The translations under genes were made by a program, and so were the position numbers. The notes under the pieces were generated by a model. That model was not told the DNA's origin. It saw only the letters and a list, made by a program, of their open reading frames with translations, and did not search any database. Shown here piece by piece: positions 11,501 to 22,787 of a DNA stretch of 64,000 nucleotides; the stretch's first letter is position 1; each line of letters begins with the position of its first letter. This DNA is from Chlorophyllum brunneum (taxonomy: Eukaryota; Basidiomycota; Agaricomycetes; Agaricales; Agaricaceae). The stretch is taken from contig OY756142.1 in the NCBI GenBank assembly GCA_963576785.1, positions 2,108,001 through 2,172,000 of the forward strand, in the 5' to 3' direction.

Positions 11501-13494
11501 AATCGATGACTTCCTCATCCTCGTGTTGTGGAGTTAAGCCCAACACCTCTGGCGACCAGTCAACGTCATTCTCTTCATTCACATCTCCGTCAGCATCTTC
11601 GCCTGCTGGCCCCGAATTCCTGCCTCCCTTTGTCCATACTTCCAGGCCCTTCCGGATCTGATTCCGCTGAGCATCCTCCATGGACTCACTCTCGTGTCGT
11701 CGCCTCGCGACGCCGCCCAAACGCTTCCATTCTCGTTCCTTCTGCCTGACGATACTCAAACTCTCCTCTTCAGCTTGTTGTCGTAAAAGCAACTTCAATA
11801 AATGTGGATCGGATGTTCCCTGCTTTAAAATGGCTTCTCGAACGCTGGTTAAATCTTGGTGCGTCGCTTTCCGAGGGTCCAAAAGAAGAGGCTTGTTTCG
11901 AACCCGTGCATTAGCTGTCAGCATCCGCTCTCCTTGGGACATCTTTTTTTCCGCTCTTCTCTGCTGTTCGAGCTCTGTGGGCTTGATGACTTCAAGTTCA
12001 TGGTCATCATTTGCCTCTGACCCCTTTTGTTTTGAGAGCAAGTAAGCTTTCATCTGGCTAAGGGCCTGTCTCCGGGCTACAATCCCCTGCTGCTTCAACT
12101 CTTCCGAGTCCCCGACACAATCCAGGACGTTAACACCGGTTTGAGCATTAAGGTCGAAATGAGCTTCAGGAACAAGTCGGCCGCCCCTGGCCACTGCCCG
12201 CCCCAAAAAAGGACCCAGTCCCGGAGTAGTAACAGCTAGTTTCCGCGTGTTTGACGTTGGAAGGGCCTCGGGCCCATCACCTTTGTAAGGTGGAGATTCA
12301 GAACTCGAGAAAGAATCAACCGGAGAGGTGAGGTGCTCAATTGCTGGTTCCGCATGTTGACCGTCGACAGGCAGCAAACCCTTCCTGTGGTTTGATTGTC
12401 AATATATTTATCCTTCAGCTACCCCATAAAAGAATACTTACTGATGGCCTAACTTGTTGAAGAGCGTTCGGAGAGACCTCTCAGGAATAGCGGTTTTTTC
12501 TATGGACACTTCTTGTTCCACAGCCATCCGAGCACGTTCTCGAACAATTTCCTGCCGCTCCTTTTTCGTCGGTGGCTGAAGTATACATTGAGAAATCATC
12601 AAAGGAATGAGGAGAGCTGTTCACCTTGACTTTCTTCTCCTTCCTCCGGCTCAGCGCACTCCGAGGTCGCGTGGCATTCTGAAGGTCATCGAAACCCTCG
12701 CGTGCATGCGAATCAAACTGAAACGGCGCCACAGAACGTCGGAGCCCCGGGCCTTTTCCTTTCTTTCTTGATGCGGAAGATTCTGTGGAATTGGCAGAGA
12801 CATCATCATGATGGGACGTGGGAGGACTAGAAGTGAAGTGCGATTTAGGCGTCGCTATGGGATGAGGGGGAGGCGTTTGAGGGGAAGAGGGACGGCTATC
12901 GCGTTTGTTACCACTATCCATATCATCATCGGACTTGATCATATTTTTCCGAGTTCGTAGCCAGTTTCGCGAGGGCCTTGTGGCGGACTCCTGAGAGATG
13001 TTGTGTCTGGAAAGTAAGGTAATGGAAGGCGGAGCGTTGTCAAAGGCACCGTCGGATGTGGGTTCCCAACCGCCAAAGTCCTTTACTGGCGAGTCCACAT
13101 CGGTATCCTTGTAAAGGGGCAGGAATACAGTCTCCTTCAGGGGTGTGTGTTTGGTCGCGCCCTGTGGCCTGGGGTGCTCGTTCAAATATTCCTCATTGTC
13201 AAGCTGCCTCAGTTTCTCCTTCCACCCAAAAGTAAATCGGGGTTGCACCAACGAACTAGGAAGCACGTCATCATCATCATCCCCCTCTTCCTCATCGTCA
13301 CTGTCCAGCAATTTCGATGGTTCTGACGGTGGAACTTCATCCGACATATTAGGTGGCGCAGTTCGGTAGATGCTGTCTCTCGAGTCTTGTTCAGAATAAG
13401 TGAAAGAGGTATCGGCATCGTCGCGTCGACGCCCGTAGGTTTTCGCGGAGCGCTTAATGGGTGCAGGTGAGGATTTAGAAGGAGAAGAAGCCAT
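8515..13494 (-). CDS. MRC1: Mrc1/claspin, S-phase checkpoint mediator
   Basis: Exons complement(join(8515..8787,8900..9061,9132..9406,9457..9650,9734..10348,10413..10609,10671..12384,12442..12575,12625..13494)), 1477 aa. Mrc1 travels with the replication fork, links polymerase to helicase and passes the Mec1/ATR signal to Rad53. The N-terminus has the RSAKTYGRRR block typical of the family. The protein is very acidic and charged. The conserved MRC1 domain lies at about residues 1080-1230 (REWLAEEAEESDED...KHKALLEQDDEAALKFHQG). Just before it is a cluster of SQ/TQ sites (TQTRP, TQTRG, TQTDT, SQTQP), expected targets of ATR-type kinases. An in-frame ATG at 13614 would add 40 residues; I prefer 13494 (MASSPSK). 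An ACGCGT box lies at 13598-13603. Confidence 0.9.
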
Positions 13495-13597
13495 TTCCGA
13501 GTCTGCGACAACAGAAAAATCCTTCCTCAAGCCCATGTGTGAAAGAACGGAGAGATGAGAAGGAGACCAGCGCGAGCCGTGACTGAATTGTGACAGG

Positions 13598-13603
13598 ACG
13601 CGT
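13598..13603. promoter_or_regulatory. Candidate MCB box (ACGCGT) upstream of MRC1
   Basis: Palindromic ACGCGT about 105 bases upstream of the preferred MRC1 start, with an ACGCGC near 13664. ACGCGT is the known MBF (Mbp1/Swi6) site of S-phase genes, and an Mbp1-type factor is encoded at 37.8-40.3 kb. A six-base match can be chance. Confidence 0.35.
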
Positions 13604-13669
13604 TTAGCGATCATCTACCAACGTAACACAGGGCATTAATCAGGCGCATTTTCTCGTGACTCCACGCGC

Positions 13670-14196
13670 TTACACCCTCTGCACCTCACCAGCCCTCTTC
13701 TCATCCACTTCTCTGCGCCCCCAATGACCGAAATTACCCCTACCTATTTTTTGGACCTCTTTGAGCTTCCCAGCCCCAGCAAGGTAGGCCGCCCCCGAAT
13801 CTGCCCAAATCTGATACCGTACAACCTGCCCTCTTCATCAAAGTCGAACATATAAGCAAAGGTTTCATCCCAACCCTCCCCCGTTTCCAACCAACTGAAC
13901 TGACCCCGTCCTTTCACAGCGACTTTCCGCTCTTCCGCGTCCACTATGAAATCCACAAACTTGAGGTCGTCGTATGTGAGGAGAGACCCTATGGTTTCGA
14001 AATACTTTCTCACTCCTTCCACCCCCTCAAAAGAACGGCCTAGAAATGGGGCGATGGTATGGTCTCCATGTTCATGTACAGAAATAGTCTGGCTGTGCAA
14101 GAAATGGGTCAAGATAGTCGGAATGTCGGCTTTACGAGCAAAGGCATCGCGAAACCGTTGCGTTGCTTGGACGAGGCCCTGCCGGTCCAGCGACAT
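13670..14196 (-). pseudogene. SnoaL/NTF2-like protein with an apparent one-base frameshift
   Basis: A single ORF from 14196 to 13744 encodes 150 aa of a SnoaL-like (NTF2 fold) protein: residues 1-126 match the usual pattern (FRDAFARKADIPTILTHF, EGVEGVRKYFETI, DETFAYMFDFDEEGR). After FDEEGR the frame runs into an unconserved tail (YGIRFGQIRGRPTLL). In the -1 frame the same DNA reads VVRYQIWADSGAAYLAGAGKL, the C-terminal strand and helix I expect for this family, continuing open to a stop at 13670-13672. This points to loss of one base near 13825-13830, either a real mutation or an assembly error. No GT-AG pair repairs it. If functional as read, the product is the 150 aa form. The substrate is unknown. 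Confidence 0.6.
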
Positions 14197-15671
14197 CTGC
14201 CTTTGAGGTATCCAGCGATGGTGGATTTACAGCAATCTGTGGGTTCAGCATTAATCCGATGACGTCAGTACGCTTCGGTGATGGCCACCGTAGGTATTAG
14301 CCGGACGACCCCGACGCAGAGTTGATCCACCGCCATTTTTTCTGATTGCATAATCCAACCCCGATTCACCCAGCATTCAACGTTCAACATTCAACATCCA
14401 GCCATCGAGGACTTGGTGCAGAAACGAATCAATGACAGCTCGCGCATTGGGTTGCTTCGGACTCCCCAAATGGAATTTGTTGAACTAGCTGGCACGGAGG
14501 CCTCACAGCACATCAGAAACCTATATTCTGTTCTACACCTCATAGTAGTTCAACCGGGCTTCTCCTTGTGTCCGAGCGATACCCGACCAGCGTCAACAAT
14601 TTTAGAATTGAGTATCCCTCAGAGGGCGCAAAGTGCATGTATATACGACCACTTGTGAACCCGTCAGCACGGTTGCTCTTTGTCTACTTCACCTCAACAA
14701 CGCTCCTTCCGGACTATATTTCCGAAAATATATATATATCTGCCAGATACATCACTGACTCTTCGGGAAGGTATTCCGAGACTCTAAACCGTATACACAT
14801 GCGGTATAGAGTGTGTGACATTACCAATCGTGCGACAGTGAGTTCATACCAACAGCTCAAGAAGGAAACATTCACCCCCAAGATGTAAGTCGAGTGCACC
14901 ATGTTCTCGGACCCCGAAGTTGCTCGACCATCTGCCATATTTTATTGGCACTGCAGAGAGACAACGAAAGCCTTGGCAGCTGTTATGGCTTACGTAGCGA
15001 CGGTTGAATTGAGAAATGTTCTAGCCAAGGTTTGACATGGCCTCGTGGCTTCGTCACAAGGTCTGGGTGAACTTGCATTCTTGATCCCCTGTATATACAT
15101 GTAATTAGTCTTCAGGATGATGAGGTAACTAATCCGCTACATACAATTTACTGCTAAGCAATCAAACCGTTAATATCGGTAAGTCGTTTCTCGAAGATGA
15201 TTTCCTTGGGCCTACACTTCTTCCGAGTCCTAGCTCCCATCGCGACCTCGGACTCGCCTGTGTCTCCCGCGATGTCACAGGGACTAGGTTCATGTAAAGT
15301 AAAGGCCTACGAATCAATCTTTTCTTTCTGGTCGTACACGGCCCTTGGGCTCTGCCGCGGCAGGTTGCAATTCAACTCTTTAACTACCATCATGCTGAGC
15401 CTTCCTTGATCTCAACAAATATGGCCATGGACCGTGAGGATAGGGCCGAACAAGGACCAGTCACCGGTTTCTGTGTCTAACCGTCGTACCCGTCTCTGGT
15501 CTGACTTTAACCATTCAAATCCTCCCAGCATACGCGCCAGTTCCACAGCTGGGGAAAGCAACGACCGGGAGATGCGAGTATTCACATACCTTGGAACATC
15601 ACAACATTGGACTTCTGATCTGACGTGCCCACAAAACAATGTTGTGAATACATACGCATACTTAAATTACA
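14197..15671. other. Gene-poor region
   Basis: 1.47 kb without a supportable gene. Only short unconserved ORFs are present. It includes short TTCAAC iterations near 14374-14396 and a TATATATATA run near 14728. It separates the SnoaL-like gene from the FAD oxidase pair. Confidence 0.5.
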
Positions 15672-17455
15672 TCAATCGGCAGGCGTAATAGCAAGCCATC
15701 TATTAAAAATGTTCTCTGGATCATATCTCTTCTTAATTTTCTGCAGAGCCGGGTAGTGGTCTCCGAAGTTGGTTTTTGCCTTGTCCTGAACTTCTTCCTT
15801 GGTGTCCTTGATGCCTTCCGGGTCTGGAGAAGTGTATTATGAGAAGGGACCAAGATCCAGATGACAGAAACCCAACCATAGTTGTTATATCCCCTCAACA
15901 TGGGATCTTTCATGTCAGTCATACCGGCGGCAACAAGATCAGCTACCTCATGAGCGTAAACTCTGGCTTCATCAACCTTGGATTCCGAGTCCGTTTCCCC
16001 AGGCCAACCGATCAGAATCAAACAGTTAGGTCGGGGGTTTCGATGAAAGATGGACTTTTCGGCAGGCACGGACAGTATTTTCTGGAGGGGCCACCACTCA
16101 TAGATAGCGATAGCAGTAAACCTGCCATCCCGTGAGATTTCCCTAATCCTCTCATGAGCCCTGGCAGCGGTTTCATAGTCGGGACCATCGACTGTCACTC
16201 CTTTCCAGTAGATCCCATTTCTATGCTCCGCTATTGCGTTCTGATGGCATATGGTCAAAGAGGAAGTTCCCAAGGACAGAAAATTTCGAACCTGAATAGT
16301 GTTCAATTTCTCGAATGGCATTTCTTCGGTTGTATCTTCAAAGGGACCTAAGAAGTGTGTTAGTTACATTGGGATTTCAGCTGAAGTAGTATCCGACGGA
16401 CCAATATCATAAAGCCATTTGAAAATAGTTCTCCCCTCATCCTCACTTCCATTGTAGAAGATATAGACGACAACAACAGGCTAAGCATCGGGTCAATGTA
16501 ATCGAGGCTTGATTTAGTCATCGCAGGAGCACTCACAGTACCATCAGGGAGGCAAGTGGTCATCACGAGCACACCCTCCTTTGGGCCGGCGGCAGAATAC
16601 CATCTTTTTGTCCCTTCCGTGATAGCCTTCAACTTATCGGCAGTAAATGTGAAAGAGCCAGCAAAGATGATTCTTCTTTGATGGTGGAGGCGGAGAACAA
16701 ATTCTGTGACAACTCCAAAGTTACACCCACCGCCACGAATGCCGAAGAATAAATCTGCATTCTCCTCGTCGCTGGCTTTACGCGCGATGCCATCCGCGCT
16801 GACAACAGTTGCCTGGGATCGAATCTCCATTAGGTGTAGACCGGCCTTAAGTATAAGAAAACTTGCCTGGACCAAATTATCGATGACCAGGCCATGTTCC
16901 GCACAAAGCCAACCGAAACCACCACCGAGGGTGAGTCTGTAGGATTAAGATAAGGCTCGAGATGACACAGCTTGAACTCGCGGCTCACCCTCCCACACCA
17001 GTCTGCGAAATAGTTGTATTGAAATGGAGTTGGAAAAAAATCGGGAACGGACTCACGTGTTCTATCGTTCCACAGACGGTCGCCAGCCCATGTTGAATGG
17101 CCGTTCGGTCAACTGCCCCCCAAAGGGCACCTCCACCAACATAAGCTAACTTAGCAGTGGGATCAACCCGCACGACGTCCATGTGGCGGGATAGGTCGAT
17201 CACAAGGCCACCTTCGACTGAAGAAGCACCTGTAGGACTGTGACCGCCGCCACAAATAGCAATGGGTATGTTGTGTTCGCGAGCATAAAATATCGCGGTG
17301 GCTACATCACCCTCATCCTTTACAAAAACGACGACTGCTGCCCTCCGTTCTGCGTTGATTGCCCACCGGTGAAGCGACTTCGTGTATTCCGCGTGCTCTG
17401 GGGTTATGACATCCCCCCTGATGCGGCTTTTGAGTTCATCGAGGGTAGTGGGCAT
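15672..17455 (-). CDS. FAD-linked oxidase (BBE-like / 6-HDNO type), paralogue A
   Basis: Exons complement(join(15672..15823,15877..16240,16292..16347,16402..16480,16537..16812,16867..16936,16989..17002,17057..17455)), 469 aa. These PCMH-fold enzymes oxidise alcohols, amines or sugars with covalent FAD. The FAD_binding_4 domain occupies roughly residues 35-200: ICGGGHSPTGASS (the His is the expected flavin attachment site), AYVGGGALWG, TGVGGLTLGGGFGWL. The C-terminal BBE motif is YDPENIFNRWLAITP. No second flavinylating Cys is seen in the usual place and there is no signal peptide. Exon 2 of the coding order is 14 bases. The intron at 16813-16866 starts with GC. All intron positions match paralogue B. 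ICGGGHS has Cys where B has Arg. Confidence 0.88.
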
Positions 17456-17933
17456 GATTTACAAGAGCTGTGTGCGACCTGTTGCCGAGACGGATTATAT
17501 AGCTTTTGCTCTCGAGTTCTGTATATAGCACAAACGAGCCATTAGTGTAAGCATACCTTATTTGGTTAGAACTAATGAAGGGAAGGCCATGGTGTGCAAC
17601 TAATCGGCCATGTAAGTATTAGTCTTGGTTCGCGGGTTCCTGAACAGCTGGGGCTTGGGTGGATCTGATTTCAGGAGTTGACCCATGTGGACAGCGGGTT
17701 GTTACCTGTGCGTATAGAATTGCTTTGTTCCATGTTCCCGGTCTTTGGGCTAGCTTCTTTCTGGAACAAGCAGTGTGAACTGGTGCGCCAGTCATGTGTC
17801 ATCATATATGCCACAGAATGCCAGCCTTCTCGCGTTCGTACACTCAAACAGGCAAGGGTTGAAGTAGGATATCCATATCAAATAGCATCGCATACAGATG
17901 AGAATGCACATCGAGTACTATCCTTAAGCAGTG
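17456..17933. other. Spacer between the two FAD oxidase paralogues
   Basis: 478 bases holding the promoter of paralogue A and the 3' end of paralogue B. No ORF of interest. Confidence 0.5.
17495..17501 (-). promoter_or_regulatory. TATA box of FAD oxidase A
   Basis: TATATAA on the minus strand about 40 bases before the start codon of paralogue A. Placement is close for a TATA box but plausible with a very short leader. Confidence 0.4.
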
Positions 17934-19721
17934 TCAGGCGGGAGTAATAGCAAACCATCTGTTGAAAATATTGTCAGGGTCGTATATCTTCTTGAGCTTT
18001 CGTAAAGCCGGATAGTTATCTCCAAAAGCGATCTGAGCCTTGTCCTTCACTTCCTTCTTCTCTCCCATGATACCTTCGGGATCTAATTTTTGGCATATTT
18101 TATAATCAATACAAACCATTTCGACAATGTACGAGAGAGACCATACCGTAATTAGTGTAGGGCTGACTTTTGACATCCTTCAACTCCGATGTCCCACCAG
18201 CTACGCGCGTAGCAACTTCGTAGGTTAGGGTTCTTGCCTCGTCGACCATCTCCTCTGAGTGGGTGCTTCCGGGCCACATAAGCACAATTAAGCTATTGGG
18301 CCGGGGAACTCGTCGAAAAGCGGTCTTATCCGAGGGGACGGAATTGATTTTCTGCAGAGGGAGCCATTCGTAGACAACGTTGACCGTGAATTTGCCGCCC
18401 TTGTTAATTTCTTGAACCGATTCGTAGGCCTCTGCGATAGGCTTGTACACAGGACCCTTGTGCGCTACCCCTTTCCAATAAACACCATTGCCAGGGTTCA
18501 CCAAAGGGTTCTTGAGTAACTCAGCACCAGCAAGACATGCGTGACGACCGAATGGTAAAACATACCTGCAGAGAATTGAGTAATTCGTACGGCACTTCTT
18601 TTGACATATCCGCTGAAGGGCCTAGGAAAAGTATGATCTCAGTTTCTGTCTTCACCCAGAGTGCTAAGCCCACCAATGTCGAAAAGCTTCTTGAATCTCC
18701 TTCGGCCCTCCTTTTCATCACCATTATAGAAGACGAAACATACAACGATTGGCTCGGAAGAAGTCAGATGTCAAGCTTAGATGAAAACAGGGCTAGTGAA
18801 CACTCACCATACCGGAGTCGGGATCGCAAGTGGTTATCATGAATATCCCCTCCTTTGGGTCCACATTGGCGTACCAATCCTCTGCGAAAGAGATGACTTT
18901 CGCCAAATCGGAACCAGGGAACACGACAGGCCCAGCAAAAATAGTCCTCCTTTGTGGATGAAGAGCCATTACAAATTCAGTCACAACACCAAAGTTGCAG
19001 CCACCCCCACGAATGGCGAAAAACAGGTCCGCATGTTCTTTTTCGTTCACAGTACGGATGGAACCGTCAGCACAGACAAGGGTGACCTAAGCCATAGGTA
19101 CTTAGAAACCCAAGCGACCATATTAATTACTAACCTGGACAAGATTATCAATTGCCAAGCCATGCTCGCCACTGAGCCAGCCAAAGCCTCCCCCGAGTAT
19201 GAGGCTAACCCAGAGGCTCGGAGTTAAAAGACGTTGCAATAGAATATATGTTTGAGACTGACCCTCCGACGCCCGTCTGTCAAAGGATCAACCTGGGAGC
19301 CTGGGTACGAACAGGAGGCACGTACATGGTTGACCGTTCCACCAACAGTGGCAAGACCGTGTTCAATTGTAGTTCGGTCAACAGTTTCCCAAAGGGCACC
19401 TCCACCTACATAAGCCAGCTTTTTCTCAGGATCGACATTAACACCAGCGAGGTGACGAGAAAGGTCGATTACGAGGCCACCTTTGACAGAAGATGGGCCT
19501 GTAGGGCTATGACCACCACCGCGGATTGCGATGGGAAGGCCATTCTCACGGGCGTAGAGAATTGCTGTCGAAACATCGGCCTCGTCTTTAACGAACACAA
19601 CAGCTGCTGCATTCCGTTCGGTATTTATCGCCCAGCGCTGTAAGGACTTCGTATAATCTGGGTGCCCTGGTGTAATAACCTGGCCCTGGATACGGGCAGT
19701 AAAATCAGCGAGAGATAGCAT
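17934..19721 (-). CDS. FAD-linked oxidase (BBE-like / 6-HDNO type), paralogue B
   Basis: Exons complement(join(17934..18082,18147..18519,18566..18621,18674..18752,18808..19086,19135..19204,19263..19276,19326..19721)), 471 aa. Same family and fold as paralogue A. Motifs: AIRGGGHSPTGPSS with the flavin His, GLATVGGTVNH, TGVGGLILGGGFGWL, RGGGCNFGVVTEFV, and YDPDNIFNRWFAITPA at the end. Exon sizes 14, 70, 79 and 56 are identical to those of A and the others differ by whole codons, which shows a tandem duplication. All introns here are GT-AG. No signal peptide. The substrate cannot be told from sequence. It sits next to a SnoaL-like gene, but no core biosynthetic enzyme is nearby. Confidence 0.9.
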
Positions 19722-19740
19722 GAGAGTAATTGGGTTCTGG

Positions 19741-19998
19741 GAAGCAGTGTCGTGTGTATTAGTTGCATACCTCAGTTATACTTACAATTAACCTGATTAT
19801 TGATTACTGTTTCACGCTGGCCTGACAAAGATGAGTTATTTTTGGGAAGTAGTGTTGTGTTGGTTAATTGCACACCTCGGTTAGGGTTACAAATAACCCT
19901 ACAGTTACACGCTGGCTATGACTAAAATGGGCTGTTTCTGGGGAAGCAGTGTTGTGTGAGTTAGCTGCATACCTCCGGCTATCGTTATAAATAACCAA
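19741..19998. repeat. Three imperfect ~100-base tandem repeats upstream of FAD oxidase B
   Basis: Units start at about 19741, 19846 and 19943. Each begins GAAG(C/T)AGTGT, continues with TTGCA(T/C)ACCTC and ends ATAACC; the first two share a CACGCTGGC segment. The first unit begins about 20 bases before the start codon of paralogue B, so the copies fall in its promoter. Confidence 0.7.
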
Positions 19999-22385
19999 AC
20001 AACGGCGTTATCGATTCAATACATGAGAAACAAGGGATTAAGAAACCGGAAATACACTAGTGGGGGGAATCAGAGTTGATCGGAACCCAAGTACTATTGT
20101 CGTAAAATTCCGCAACCTCAAGAGTATTTCCTTCATTAGACAGAGTGGTGAGAGACGAATGCCCAGAATGAATTCCGGGTGCATGATCAGTAAACAATTC
20201 TAGGGAGGGCAAGTATAGAAGTGTCACCATCTCCAACAAACCCTTGCTTGGCGGGGGGAAGAAATCAGCGTTTTATGGGAACAAATCACATATAAAAATA
20301 GAGATAAGCGTTATCACTGTCAATGATCACGGCCCTCGGCCGCGCCCGCCTTCTGTGGGCGCTTAATCCATGTTGGCATCATTTAATGATTGATATAAAA
20401 TCTTCATCCTGTTGTTCCATGTTTCATAAGGGACTGGATGTGATGTGAGTGTCAGACCTGTGTACAAATGATGCCCCATTAAGGAGTGGGGATACTTGTC
20501 ATACCATCGATGTGATTCAATGATGCGAAGCGTACTGACCTTCTTTGCTGGATGTGCACTGCACAGAATCCAGCAGCACAGACTTAATCTACCAGATGAA
20601 GACACGCACTATCCAACCTACGGTGTTACCGGGTGGGAAATTGTTGGTTACAAAGTTATAACCCATCACTGACTACAACCGTAACCAATAACTCTGCAAG
20701 TTATACTAGGTTACTAACTACCCATTGCTGCTGGAAGGAGTAAAGGACCTGCCGAAAGGCAGGTACGCTTTCTTGGGAAACGTGACAAGTCACGAGATTA
20801 GAATAAGCAACTCCCAGCGAGACCATGTAGGCTCCCTCGTCCACCTCATTCGCGTTCGACTCGACAGAAATCCCCTAGACGACTTTCCTTTATTTCACCC
20901 ACCCACCTCAACCCTCTTCCCTTAGTGTCACACCACACAGTCAAGAAAATCATACCAAGCCAACAAACCGCGCAGTGACCCTCGAAGAGACGTTCTTTGG
21001 GGCAACCCGTCTACGTCCTCTCCTCGGGCTCACACCCTGGCCAATATCGAAATCTCTCCCTCTTTGAGATTCCGATCCACCACTCCCAAAGACTTTGCAC
21101 GGTTTGTCTAAGCATTAACTACGAGACAATATGATACAAAATGATAGATTACGTTCTCTTAAGTGTCACCCTATCCCAAGACTGTTGATCAACTGTCTGG
21201 ACGTGAGTAGAGCACACTATGATGCGCTGGCGCCGGCATTCCGGTTTAGAAGGAAGCTGACTTAATTTTCCCGACTCTGCAAAGCAAGAGGATGGTTCTG
21301 CCGTCCCCTTGCCTGGCAATGGCTTCCTCCCCCTTATCCCACCAATCAGTTGCATTCCGTACACATAGCCAAACACGAACCAAATCAGAACATTTCTTCT
21401 GTATTTCGACCGGTCCCGTAATCCAATACCTCTAACCTCTGGTCTTCTTCTGTCAGCTGTTTGTTATGAGAACCTCCGAAATATTTGTCGTCAGAGTCTC
21501 GAAGTAGCCGAATGGTGTTCCTGTACTTCATGATAGTGCAACATACAAGTTGAATAAAGATTGTCCACCTGTCGCCGGAGTACCCTAGCGGTGACGTGAG
21601 TTTCCGATTTTCCCTGGGTATCGTGTATGCTTACCGATGTCTACTATTATCGGACAGTGTTTGTCCTTGGATGGAAGCTTTACCACCGGAATCCTACTCC
21701 TGCTGGCGCGGGACTTCGAGCGTGATAGTGATGTAATGCAATAAATCATCCCAAATAATACAAAAATCTGAGCAAGCCCTCTGTTATACGGTGGGATCCC
21801 AGGGCTTGGGCCACTTTCGGCCGGAGGTCCGTTTAGGTTCCACGGGTAACTAGCCGGTTTTTTGACCGTATGATATGTTCAGTCAACCGGTCATAGGTGG
21901 GCAAAAAAAAATGCGCCAAGTGCCCTCAAACAAAATTTCTGATTGATTCAAGCGCCATATCCACAGGTTGTGGGAGTATTTAGCAGATGTAAAGCTCTAA
22001 AGCCTCTTCATATAAATGCTATAGAAGTATGTTGCCGATCCGCAGATAATTGGCGGTTTCTTAGGGATTCTCGGTCCACTGGTTAGTGTAAGCCCGATTG
22101 AGATATCATCCACATAAGTATATATAGATATATATTCGTACATAGCTCCTATCCATCTTACTCCCATTATTTCTATTTGTAATAACCTGATACACGTATC
22201 TTTTCCCATCATGAATAGACATCCGAGATCTCCTTCTAGGAATCATAAGCAACCACACATACTTGGTGAGCTCCCTGGGCTTTCAGTTGGGCTCCGGATC
22301 CAAAAGCATACTTTTGAGGGTATGCCCCTTCTGTTACTTTCCTCTTTCAAATGTAAGCACCTCAAAGTCTGTGCTAATTTTGCTT
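19999..22385. other. Gene-poor region left of the transposon nest
   Basis: About 2.4 kb with only short, unconserved ORFs. It contains small A runs (for example near 21903) and mixed AT-rich and GC-rich patches. No tRNA, rRNA or transposon coding sequence that I can support. Confidence 0.5.
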
Positions 22386-22390
22386 CCCCC
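22386..22390. repeat. Target-site duplication (left), CCCCC
   Basis: Five C directly before the left LTR of element A; the same five bases follow the right LTR at 31759-31763. Five-base duplications are normal for Copia integrases. Confidence 0.65.
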
Positions 22391-22685
22391 TAACGAAAAT
22401 AATTGCAGGGTAGAAATGAATAGTACAGTGGAACTGAAGTTGCAACACAAAAAGTCATTGATTTAAATAATTCAGTATGTTGCAATAAACTCACCTAAAG
22501 TTGCAACATGAAAAGTCGGACTTCAGGGTTACACAACAGTTGTCTTATATACTATAATAAAAAGGAGAAATATTTAGACATCTTAAATATAATGAAAGAC
22601 ATTATATAGAGTATGAGAAGATAATGAAACAAGAAAAGGATAGAAACTAAAACTACCTAAGTCATTACGAGGTCATTTTTCATCA
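22391..22685 (-). repeat. Element A LTR, left copy (3' LTR)
   Basis: About 295 bases matching 31523-31758 in the same orientation. It ends CATTTTTCATCA like the right copy. It is longer because it holds ~56 bases (around 22560-22615) missing from the right copy. Its outer end is mutated (TAACGAAAATAATTGC against TGACAATAATTGC on the right). Confidence 0.85.
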
Positions 22686-22694
22686 CTCCCACTT
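22686..22694 (-). other. Element A polypurine tract
   Basis: AAGTGGGAG on the minus strand directly before the 3' LTR, the expected site for plus-strand DNA priming in a Copia element. Confidence 0.6.
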
Positions 22695-22714
22695 GTTGGA
22701 ATGACAAGTATAAC

Positions 22715-22781
22715 TCACAGACATTCATGAAACTTGGAGAAAGCCTCATAAGGGAGCACTTTTGTAAAGAATGTCTGCTAA
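22715..22781 (-). pseudogene. Element A: C-terminal scrap of pol (RNase H tail)
   Basis: On the minus strand, ADILYK followed after a one-base shift by VLPYEAFSKFHECL and a stop. This resembles the end of Copia RNase H (a DI.TK.LP...F..F...L pattern). It lies just inside the polypurine tract, as expected. Confidence 0.6.
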
Positions 22782-22787
22782 CATATA

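Noticed and set aside
13670..19721. A secondary-metabolite cluster (SnoaL-like gene plus two FAD oxidases)
   Set aside because: No core enzyme (PKS, NRPS, terpene synthase), P450, transporter or regulator is present, and the SnoaL-like gene seems frameshifted.
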